This document shows positions 1 to 8,230 of a stretch of 17,260 nucleotides of DNA, piece by piece (the first letter of the stretch is position 1; every line of letters begins with the position of its first letter). The stretch is taken from the NCBI GenBank assembly GCA_958430865.1, contig CAUDNR010004152.1:45276-62535 (forward strand), written 5' to 3'. A model generated the notes under the pieces. It made no database searches and was not told the DNA's origin. It was given only the letters and a program-made list of their open reading frames with translations. This DNA is from Entrophospora sp. SA101. Taxonomy: Eukaryota; Glomeromycota; Glomeromycetes; Entrophosporales; Entrophosporaceae. The position numbers and the translations under genes were made by a program.

Positions 1-469
1 CATTCAAAATTATCTAATAAATGTTAAAACGTAAAACCGCTTAAGAAAAAAAATGACATGTATGCATATCGAGTAAGTTTTTCTGTTGTAACTTATAATC
101 ATAATAGTTTATATAGATGTGAGAAAATTTGGACAAATGACAAGAATTTAAGTACTGACATGACTAAGACTCGAATTTAATACATTTGGGCAGCAGCTAT
201 GCACTTATTCAATGAAGCAGATTTTGACATGTATACAAAAATATTTGGAACATCTTTGATCACTTTTTTGACTTTCCTCGAAGCATAAAAATTTAGATTA
301 GAAGATATAACAGTCCTGTCATGTGATTATTTTAGATAGAAAAATAGTAGATCATAGTGAGTTAAGGGATTTGCCCAAGCCCAAGAATATAACAAAGTTA
401 ACAACAACTAACACACTAAGTTAGGATTAGAAATTACAAATTTTCTAATTCTATATTTAATAATTATAG
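1..469 (+). other. Upstream flank with a decayed coding-like stretch and a splice acceptor
   Basis: No intact gene is visible. In one forward frame (about 106-345) there is coding-like sequence broken by stops: a segment beginning YIWAAAMHLFNEADFDMYTK at 181 is bounded by TAA at 178-180 and TAA at 286-288, and continues in frame as KFRLEDITVLSCDYF. I do not recognise the family; an old transposon fragment is possible. The last 25 bases look like an intron 3' end, with a branch-like CTAAT at 445-449 and TTATAG ending at 469, directly before the BTB-BACK-TLDc exon. No exon for the missing BTB core was found here on the + strand. Confidence 0.4.
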
Positions 470-1769
470 ATATATTTATGGAGGTAAATTGTGTCTTGCA
501 GAGCATGATGCATCGGTTATTCTTGATATTCTTAGAGCAACAGATGAATTTTGCATGGACGAATTATCAGAATATATACAAGACTATTTGATAGAAAATC
601 CATGGAGATTATTATCACATTTTGTTCGAGTACATCGTTTTGCATCAGAAGAGGAAAGATATCCGAAAATAAGAAAATGCGTGATTGAAATTATAAAGGA
701 AAATCCTGCAACAATTTTTGACTCGAGTGATTTTGTTAAAATGGAAGACAAAACATTATTTTGTTTTCTTAAATATCATAATTTCAACCTAAAACCGATT
801 TTATTGTGGAAACATATTTTAGAATGGGGTTTAGCACAACCTAGTAATAGTTGTCTGCCACCATCGTCATCATCATCATTGAATTCTGATTGGTCAGAAA
901 ATGATTTCAAATTACTGGGTAATTCATTAAAGCCATTCCTACCACTAATACCATTTACAAAAATGTCTGCTGACGAAATAGTCGAAAATGTGAGACCTTG
1001 GATGAAAAGTTTGGATGCTGCTATACCAGATTTTTATAAAGAAATTTACAATTATCATTTTTTGCCAGAAAGTGATGATTTAAAAAAAAATTTACCAGAT
1101 TTATACTTTACATCTAGTATCTATTCAAATAATGGCGATGATGATGATATCTTTGATTCACAGCTTGCAACTCCATCGGATTTACATTTAATTATGGGTT
1201 GGGTTGATAGCGATTATGTCAACAAGTATAATTTGAAATTGTTGTTGCGTGGTAGTAGAGACGGGTTCACCCTAAAAAAATTTCATTCTTTATGCGATGT
1301 AAAAGGACCAACACTCATAGTGCTCAGAGTTGAGAGTACTGGTGAAATTTTAGGCGGATATAGCCCAAAAAATTGGTACTCGAACATACTAACCAACTAT
1401 AGTAAAACTACAAAAAGTTTTATTTTTTCGTTGGGTGATAAAGTATTTAAATTTGATCCGATTCTTAGTAGAGTGACGAATTATGAATGTGCAATTTTTC
1501 AAAGCATGTATTACGGACCATGTTTTGGAGGTGGGTTGAAAGGTGATTTGAAATTAGCAGGTGAAAATTTCAAGGAAAATAGTGCATCTTGTTGTATTCA
1601 ACACAGTTATGAATCTAGTATTCGATCTTCGGAAGATGGTTTCTCCATCGATGAATATGAAGTGTTTCAAATTGTTGAAAAGAAAGGTAAAGAAACTATC
1701 AATAATAAGAATAATACTACTCTTGGAAGTATTAGTAGCAATTATATTCTAAGTAGAATGAAGATATAA
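470..1769 (+). CDS. BTB-BACK-TLDc domain protein, 5'-incomplete (3' exon)
   Basis: This matches the BTB-(BACK)-TLDc family, hugely expanded in Rhizophagus. BTB proteins generally act as Cul3 adaptors or protein-interaction scaffolds, and TLDc domains bind the V-ATPase or protect against oxidative stress; the role of the fungal copies is not established. The frame begins at 470, just after an acceptor AG at 468-469. It opens with the end of the BTB fold (R)YIYGGKL, then a BACK-like helical region to about 1000 containing LWKHILEWGLAQ. An acidic linker (DDDD near 1139) leads to TLDc (about 1158-1676) with LLLRGSRDGFTLKKFHSLCD, GGYSPKNW, FIFSLGD, YYGPCFGGG and EYEVFQI. The stop is TAA at 1767, with AATAAA at 1780-1785. 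No ATG opens the frame; the first in-frame ATG (555) lies inside BACK, so the roughly 100 BTB residues must come from an upstream exon or are lost. Family call firm; intactness uncertain. Confidence 0.85.
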
Positions 1770-1861
1770 ATTATTTATTAATAAAATTATTAAATTTTAT
1801 ATTGATTGAATTGAAATGGGTGAAATATAGTGTTTATGAATTAATAATCTCCTTATGTAAT
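1770..1861 (+). promoter_or_regulatory. 3' flank of the BTB-BACK-TLDc exon with polyadenylation-like signal
   Basis: AATAAA stands at 1780-1785, 11 nt after the stop codon, in a very AT-rich stretch. It is a plausible cleavage and polyadenylation signal, but such hexamers are common by chance at this base composition. Confidence 0.3.
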
Positions 1862-2071
1862 ATGAATTTCAGTGCAAGGCTGAACTTTCTTTCTGCCGGT
1901 TTGAATACATTAATCGCATATCCCACTCAAATAATTTCGAGGGAAATGTTCACAGGAATATTCAAAAATTATAGCTCATTTCCTGCACAAATCGATGCAA
2001 AAATAACTACTCGTGGAGAGAATAATATAACAACCAAATACGACGAACCTTTACGGTGGAATCAACTCTAG
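1862..2071 (+). CDS. Unrecognised 69-residue ORF, possibly a gene remnant
   Basis: An ATG-started frame encodes 69 residues beginning MNFSARLNFLSAGLN and ending DEPLRWNQL. It is less AT-rich and more protein-like (R, E, P, T, W mixed with hydrophobics) than the surrounding intergenic DNA. I do not recognise a family and see no signal peptide or membrane segment. The same frame stays open upstream to 1802. A pyrimidine-poor AG at 1871-1872 could also be an acceptor, so this may be an internal exon rather than a complete gene. After the TAG a further coding-like run occurs in the same frame (for example VPLHEKLYYAFVPLYKTFFY near 2216-2275), interrupted by stops, which favours a decayed larger gene. 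Confidence 0.25.
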   Translation: MNFSARLNFLSAGLNTLIAYPTQIISREMFTGIFKNYSSFPAQIDAKITTRGENNITTKYDEPLRWNQL

Positions 2072-3129
2072 ACAATCCTAAAAAAATATGAAATAAATTA
2101 CAAGGAATGATCCAACAATTTCCACCATCATCACAATATAAACAACAATAAATTGGAGCGCTGAAATTGTATTAACCAAATTTAGAAATTATTTTCTACA
2201 AAAATCACTAATCGAGTACCTTTGCATGAAAAGTTGTATTATGCTTTTGTTCCATTATATAAAACCTTTTTTTATATGCAGATAGAAAAAATCTCAAAAG
2301 ATGTTATTTAAAGAAAATGATTACTATGGATGCCACACTCATTTATAGCCGGATCGCCAAGTTTGTCTTGGATAGATTTCTATTATAAATCAAGGTTCAA
2401 ATACAAAATTTATTGATTTGATATTTTGCAATTTTCTTAACATTCATGGTTCCATTCTGTCTTATTAGTATAAATAAAGCGCGAAAATTATTCACGAAAA
2501 AACTTGCAAAATATAATAATAACTTCAACATCAATAACTTTTATCAACGACAATAAATCACATGTTTTCACTACATCTGCTGCTACATCTCTACTACATA
2601 TACTACTTCTTCTGCTCCCATTACCACTACTCCCATGATGGTACACAAAGTCTATAACTACCATTTCTGCACTAATGATGCAATCCGTGTATATCCGTCA
2701 TCCGTTCATCCGCCATTTACCTCTAAAAATTAATCCGTCATCCAGTAATTTCTCGCAGTTAATAAATCCCCTCATTTGGTATTGAAGTTGCTGAGACAGA
2801 AAGGTATTAACGAACAATTTTGCGAAAAGAGGGCACTTGTATTTGTAATTCCACCAATCAAAAGGACTACAATTAAATTCAATAAAAAATCAATATCTAA
2901 AATTCTTTATATTTATTTACCTTCAACAAAAATTCAATTGTTTTCTACATAACAGCAATCATATATTCTTTATTTTCAAACATCCAATAAAAGTTCATTG
3001 CATTATATAAATTCTATTAACTACACTTATAGTGAGTGCGCTTTCGATTTGCATCGGCTGATTTAAATTTAATTATTTTTGTTTAGCATTTTCCATTCCT
3101 TTGATAAACCAACCCACCATTAAAAACAT
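2072..3129. other. Intergenic, AT-rich, no gene recognised
   Basis: Read in all frames, this stretch has only short stop-broken runs. It holds a low-complexity CTACTAC/CTTCTGCT-type tract at about 2575-2640 and two copies of ATCCGTCATCC (near 2693 and 2731). A tRNA-like sequence near 2346-2400 was examined and rejected. The lower part may include the eroded 3' end of the minus-strand hAT relic, but no hAT C-terminal dimerisation motif was found. Confidence 0.4.
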
Positions 3130-3780
3130 CGTATATTCAGAATTGATATGGAATATTTCTTGTATCAACGGATGTGTTATACTAAATATCACATAAATAT
3201 GTACTTCTACCCACCAAGGTATGCAGTTGCTTCTTCAAATGGTTTTAGAACTTTGACTAATTCCTTCAAAATTCACACTTAAAAGAATCTCTTTCAATCT
3301 TTTAGGACATCATAATTAGACTCCATGGAACTTGCTAACAATGAAATAAATCTTGATTTTTATAAGTCTTGTCCAAGAAATATAGCTAGAATTTCAACGA
3401 GTTGGAACATGTAAAATTACCACATCAGAATGTCTATTCATTTGTATTTGAATAATTTAAATATTTTTCAAACGTTCATTCTGCTTAAGGTGGAGGAAAA
3501 AACCTATGAGTCTTTTTGCTCTTTTGACTAAAATTTTATTACCAATAAACCTTTATCTATCACTTTTGTAGAGTGTGTAACAAGGTCGCCAAAATGTATT
3601 ATGAGCAACTAATTCCATATCTTTTTAATATTAAAACAATTATCGGTTATCTAATATTGCCAACAATGATTTGCAGTATGTGTATACCTGATGTGGTTAA
3701 CAGCAAGCACTTGTCCATGCATTTGTGTCTAATTTCTAAAATTTTGATCCACCTTCCTTTTAAAAAAGCTATTACTCCGT
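3130..3780 (-). pseudogene. Decayed hAT-superfamily transposase
   Basis: On the minus strand, conserved blocks of hAT DNA transposases appear in the right order. HILQIIVGN (3653-3688) corresponds to the usual 'HTLQL' block. VKRAKRLIGFF followed by KQNERLKN lies in one frame at about 3450-3531. VPTR-stop-NSSYISW at 3381-3404 corresponds to 'TRWNS', with the tryptophan codon now TGA. VLKPFEEATAYLGG (3210-3264) is the 'LKPFE.AT..L.G' block. THPLIQEIF follows in a shifted frame (3145-3182). At least six in-frame stops and one frame change show the gene is dead. The BED zinc finger and C-terminal dimerisation region were not found. Family assignment is from recognised motifs. Confidence 0.65.
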
Positions 3781-4149
3781 CAATCTCTGACCTCTCTATT
3801 CTGCACATGGTTGGTTGCCATTTTTGAAAATTTGCCCCAAATCTTGAATGAATGCTTATAGAAATTGATCGACAGGTCTAGAAGCTTTATCATTAGGGAT
3901 GTTCAAAATTGTTCCGTTACTGTTTTCTGTTCCTCGTTATACAATATTTATTAGGTAATTGAAAGAAAATTTTCCATATTAATATCTATCTTTGGTACGG
4001 ACCTGTATAATAATAAAATTTACACGTTTTTCTAAAAATGCCAACTTCTGAGGCATTGTTTCTAAATCTATTCAAGAAGTGATTGGTTCAGATGAATTTG
4101 ATGAAAGTTTTGATGAAGACGAATTGCCCTTCGAACTTGATAAATACTT
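3781..4149 (+). other. Possible hAT-type element terminus and acidic coding-like scrap
   Basis: TAGGGATGTTCAAAATTG starts near 3894 and is followed by repeated GTTCCGTT / CTGTTCC motifs. This is the style of hAT terminal and subterminal sequence, oriented so that an element would extend to the right. No matching CATCCCTA end was found on the right. At about 4050-4150 a forward frame reads SIQEVIGSDEFDESFDEDEL and continues PFELDKYF, an acidic run of about 33 codons ending at a TAG. The family is unknown and the link between the two is a guess. Confidence 0.25.
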
Positions 4150-4238
4150 TGTTATTATTGTTTGTCATTATTAGTAGAAGTAGCTATCATATGAATTGAG
4201 TAAATACTTTGCCATTGTCATTATTAGCAGAAGTTACT
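4142..4238 (+). repeat. Imperfect direct duplication of about 40 bp
   Basis: TAAATACTTTG...CATTATTAGTAGAAGTAGCT (from 4142) recurs as TAAATACTTTG...CATTATTAGCAGAAGTTACT (from 4201). The copies differ by a short deletion and a few substitutions. Only about 20 bases separate them. Confidence 0.55.
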
Positions 4239-4994
4239 TTTTGAACTGGATGGATAATTTATCATTGTACAACTATTTTTGATATTCTCGTTTTCTTTGT
4301 TTTATTTATTTTTTATCAGCCAATAAAAATTAGATTTGATCGTGTATCAAGGAACAAGAAGACACCTAATTAGATTATTATTATTTGAAAGTATGGCGCA
4401 GAAATAGTTTTCGTTACATTTTCTATCCACTCTCCTCTTTCCCCTACTCCACACTACTCTTACACCACCTTCGCCAATACCCAATAGTTTATATCACAAC
4501 AACATATATCGATTATTTGCAAAAATACAAAAATAAGGTTCTAATATTATGTAATTCAACAGACAGCTTACATATATCATGCATGATTCTTATAACAAAT
4601 GAATTTTTTTTTGTTATGTTTGTGTAATGTCATACGACTAATAACATTACTATTTTGAATCTTGGAAAAGAAAAAAGAGATAATTGAATATAATTTCGGA
4701 GTTCATTTTGTTAATTACTCAAGATCTCACAAAAAGAATTATTTAAAAACGTGGGTCAATTGAAAAACGGGTTTTTAGTCAAAACTTCCAAATTTGAACA
4801 ACAAACAAACGATAAAATAAGCGAAGATTGGCTCAAGGAATATAAATTCATTTTATTTTAAAAATTAAAAACCATTCATTCATTAATTGGATTGCTTCTC
4901 TAATTTGTTAATTAATTAACAAATAGTTAAATTTCTCAAAGAGGTTATTTTCCACTTGTAAATGTTATATATATATAAAGCTACAAGTTAAATT
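4239..4994. other. Intergenic, no gene recognised; 22-bp perfect palindrome
   Basis: Reading frames here are short and have no protein-like character. The only clear structure is a perfect palindrome at 4903-4924, centred on TTTGTTAATTAATTAACAAA. Confidence 0.4.
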
Positions 4995-5245
4995 TAAAAA
5001 TTGTGAACTGGCTTGTGTTAGCGAGTCAAATGTGAATGGGAGGAATGGTCTGGATGTGGAAGCTATACAAAAAGAAGCTATTGCTTGTTTCCAGTAACAT
5101 TAACAAGGTCAACAATTTACAAAAGAGTAGAAATTTTATCAAGGGTTGTTTAACTATTGATGTGATCAGGAAATGTGCAAAGAAGTTCCGAATATCGCTT
5201 TTGAATTTTACAGCAATGGACATTTTAGATAACGAATCCTTATAG
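4995..5245 (+). pseudogene. Unrecognised coding relic with a frameshift
   Basis: Two consecutive forward segments look protein-coding but sit in different frames. The first, from about 5008, reads LACVSESNVNGRNGLDVEAI and then QKEAIACFQ before TAA at 5095-5097. The second, just after it, reads NNLQKSRNFIKGCLTIDVIR, then KCAKKFRISLLNF, and ends at TAG 5243-5245. GC content is locally higher than in the flanks. The pattern fits a gene broken by a small indel. An antisense frame over the same DNA (5026-5433) is also open but looks like its shadow. I cannot name a family. Confidence 0.3.
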
Positions 5246-6297
5246 CCGGCTTTTTTTGACTCTAGATATCTATTTTTTAGTTGCAGTAGTCTGTTTGGGT
5301 TGGCTATTCTATTCAGTGAATGTGCTAACGTTTCTTTAGGTGTAAGGTGTATGACTTTGCAGATTCTGTGAAAACAGACCCAATCCCCCTTCATAGACAT
5401 GATCCTACAATGTATCACATGCATCTTACACAAATTGCTACATTATATCAATTTAGAAGTCTTGTTAATTATTATGCCATCAAGTCATAACGACAATCTT
5501 TTACCTATATTTTATCCTTGTTTTGGCCGCAACAACAATCAAAAAACAGAAAATTATCGTCATAATATAATTCTAATGCACATGTGCTAAAGAAAATGGA
5601 TCAGAATGAAATTGTATTTGTGATGGAAAATAGCCATTATGGAAGCAGTCCAATGGTAAGTATCCACACACACACACACACACACACAATTCAAAAACTT
5701 GGTCATGCTTGACAATATCTCTTTCTAATTCACACGTAGGCAAACCTTTGAGCAATATCAAAGATCTTGCTTGCTAAAATAGGAGAAAGGCTAATGTTAG
5801 AAACCTAATTAAGAGATGTGCCATATATCAAGTGAGATGTTGGGTCTGACAAAAATCTCAGGTCTCACATGAATATATTATACTAATGATTGCAGATCAA
5901 AATCTCAGGCATAATAAATAATACTTTACATATTTGATCAACTTTGATTGGACAGGTAATAATAATATCCATTTTTTATGACATTGAATGGCTACAAGTG
6001 AATAGATTATGAAAAAAAGAACATAATCATCATTTGCTTCATAAAACTGTCCGTACAAAGCCTTTTTATTTTATTTTATAATAAAATCTATTTTTCTGAC
6101 AATTATTTGCATCAAAACATAAATTAATTAATGCTAGTTTTTATGTAATACATGTATGTATATAAAAAAAGTTTGAAACAATATTTACAAACAAAGGAAT
6201 AACTACACTACTAATGAATTCTCCTTTATTTTCACCCATCTTCATTCCTTTTTTTTAAAAAAAAACAAAAAAACCATCCATTAATTAGTTTTAATAA
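5246..6297. other. Intergenic, no gene recognised; possible exon scrap at 5596-5655
   Basis: A short ATG-started run at 5596 (MDQNEIVFVMENSHYGSSPM) meets a consensus GTAAGT donor at 5656. A CTAAT branch-like sequence and ACGTAG acceptor lie at 5726-5740, but the continuation hits a stop after four codons. It may be an exon remnant. The rest is AT-rich with homopolymer runs. Confidence 0.3.
5665..5688 (+). repeat. (CA)12 microsatellite
   Basis: Twelve uninterrupted CA units, directly after the GTAAGTAT donor-like sequence at 5656. Confidence 0.95.
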
Positions 6298-6642
6298 TCA
6301 AAATAGATATATCATCAAATAGATAACAATAATAATTACCAAAGATTTTCCATCAAAAATTTCTAACAAAATAGTCTTTTCAGAAGCAGTTAATAATTTA
6401 TTTTTTGAAATTATTTGCGAAGCAAACTTTCGATTAGATATCATACACACTTCACGTACTACGAATGCTACTATGAATGCACGATGTCTACCATCTTTAT
6501 CTAAATCTTCCTTATTGTTATCATCAACGTCTTCATCATCATCATTAATCGGATTTGTTGGTGTAGTCACTGCTGTTGATGTCGTTGATACTGTTGATAA
6601 CAACGAACAAGAAGGCGACGAAGGTGTTGATGGTTCATTCAT
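6298..6642 (-). CDS. Unrecognised small protein or first exon (114 codons as read through)
   Basis: The ATG is at 6642-6640 on the minus strand. The protein has three parts. Residues 1-30 are Ser/Thr/Pro-rich. Residues 31-50 are acidic (NDDDEDVDDNNKEDLDKDG). Residues 51 to about 100 look folded and helical, containing GRHRAFIVAFVVREVCMISN and NRKFASQIISKNKLLT, then LLEIFDGKSL. Codon use (TCA, AAT, GAT, TTA) is like the genuine exons of the window. At FDGKSL the DNA reads GTAATT, the same donor used by four introns of the neighbouring RapGAP gene, so a splice at about 6339 is likely. Unspliced, the protein would end in a short hydrophobic tail, VIIIVIYLMIYLF. A downstream exon could not be fixed. 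No family recognised; a lineage-specific gene is plausible. Confidence 0.5.
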   Translation of the reverse strand: MNEPSTPSSPSCSLLSTVSTTSTAVTTPTNPINDDDEDVDDNNKEDLDKDGRHRAFIVAFVVREVCMISNRKFASQIISKNKLLTASEKTILLEIFDGKSLVIIIVIYLMIYLF

Positions 6643-7212
6643 TTGATAATAACGATTATGATATATAATATATAATAAATGGTTTAGTTGTTTTGAAGAA
6701 AATGAAAACTAGTATTGTATTTTTTTTAAAGAAAAATTATATTCATTAAATGATATTGCATTGCCTTAAATGTAAAAATTCATCTATAAAAAGAGTCTAG
6801 AACCACCAAAAAAATGCAGAAAAAAGAGAACTAAAAAGGTCCAGACACTTTTTTTTTGTCATACACAAATAGTAATAGTAACATCGTACAATCGTGACGG
6901 GAGAATATTAAATATTAATATTAAATTGTTTTGGGTTTTTATTAATTCAGAAATATTAAAGATTAAGATCGATTAATTGATTATGTATATTACAAAAAAA
7001 TTATATATATATATATATATTATATGTATGTATGTATGTATGGCTCGAATTAAAAATTAGTTTAAAAAATAATGTTACAATATTAATTATGATTGATAAT
7101 TAGGGATGGATGGGTTATAAAAATCAATGATTGTTATATGACATCAAGCAATTGTGTTGTGATATTGTTATAAAATATTTTAACGGTCAGACAGACGCTT
7201 ATCAAAAATGAA
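6643..7212. other. Intergenic between two minus-strand genes; TA-rich
   Basis: This holds the upstream region of the 6298-6642 gene, with TATATTATATAT on the minus strand at about 6659-6672, and the 3' flank of the RapGAP gene. Self-complementary AATATTAATATT-type runs occur near 6904-6925. No reading frame of note. Confidence 0.4.
7002..7042 (+). repeat. Compound (TA)n-(TATG)n microsatellite
   Basis: About nine TA units are followed, after a TT interruption, by about four TATG units. Confidence 0.9.
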
Positions 7213-8195
7213 TTATCTTCCTGTGATTTGTTCTCTTAATTTTTTAACTTCGCCCGTTAAACCATACCATATTCCATAAAAAGGTTTAGTTGATGGTTCG
7301 ATGATCCTTTCGTTTATAGCAGCATCAACTGATTCAGGATCACTTAATGAGGGGACGCTCTCCAATAAACATGTCATGGTTGCTACACGCTTAAGACGCG
7401 CAGCATACACAAATGCATTTGGAAAATGTGTATCCTTGGGCATAGTTTCTGTCCCTGAACATATTAAATACTTTATATAAACGGGATCGTCACACATTGC
7501 AATTGTTGCAAATAATATATTTGGTAATTTGTGCAAAATTTGGTGTCCATTACTGTTATTATTTCCAACAATATTACCACCACTATTATTGTTATTATAA
7601 TAGTTATTGTTATAATTATTATTGCCGTAATCTCCATTCGTCGATGAAAGATTAGAAATTGTGGATGAGACGGTAGAAGAAGAGACTGATCTGCTATGAG
7701 AATTTAGTGACGATATTGAATTTGATGAAAGATGAAAAATTGAGTAATTTGAGGCATTATGATGATGTTGTCGATGATAATTTGAAGAATCGAGTTGATT
7801 TGATGGTTTTGGTTTTGGTTTTGATGATTTAGGTTGAGGTATTTTTATATTTGGGTTGGCGCCTTGTTTCAAAAGTGTTTGAACTTGTACAATATCGGGT
7901 GGTGGTCCGCCCGACTTTAATTGTTCTACAAAGAGACGTCTTAATGTGTGATCTAATTCTTCTTGTGTAGGCTTTTTATGTACATTTTCTGCCGATGTTT
8001 TACTTTCATTATTGTCAATGCGATTTTTTGGGTTTGGCACTAATCTATTTGTTATGTTTTCTATTATACCACGTCTGGCTCTCAAAAATGGTTCTGCCAA
8101 TTGTGCAGTTTTCCAGGCTGCATTTTGTCCATTAATCACTAAATAAAAAACAATCAATGATAAGTAACTATAACTTAAAGCAAACAGATAAAACA

Positions 8196-8230
<35 letters not shown>

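Noticed and set aside
1561..1752. Open forward frame inside the TLDc exon
   Set aside because: It lies in another frame within a well-supported coding region.
2346..2400. tRNA-like sequence with an A-box-like GCCAAGTTTGTCTTGG and GGTTCAAATAC
   Set aside because: A GATTT/AAATC anticodon-like stem can be drawn, but only four bases separate it from the TTCAAAT loop, so no T stem fits, and the acceptor ends do not pair.
3573..3827. Open forward frame of 84 codons
   Set aside because: No ATG start, and it is antisense to the hAT transposase relic.
4385..4627. Open forward frame of 80 codons starting with a non-ATG codon
   Set aside because: Composition of I, Y, L, S, F and C as expected from random AT-rich DNA; no recognisable motif.
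5026..5433. Minus-strand frame of 135 codons
   Set aside because: It overlaps forward coding-like segments and reads like their antisense shadow. It has an ATG, but no family was recognised, so it cannot be fully excluded.
5399..5761. Short open frames on both strands around the (CA)12 tract
   Set aside because: They run through the microsatellite or random AT-rich sequence and show no protein-like pattern.
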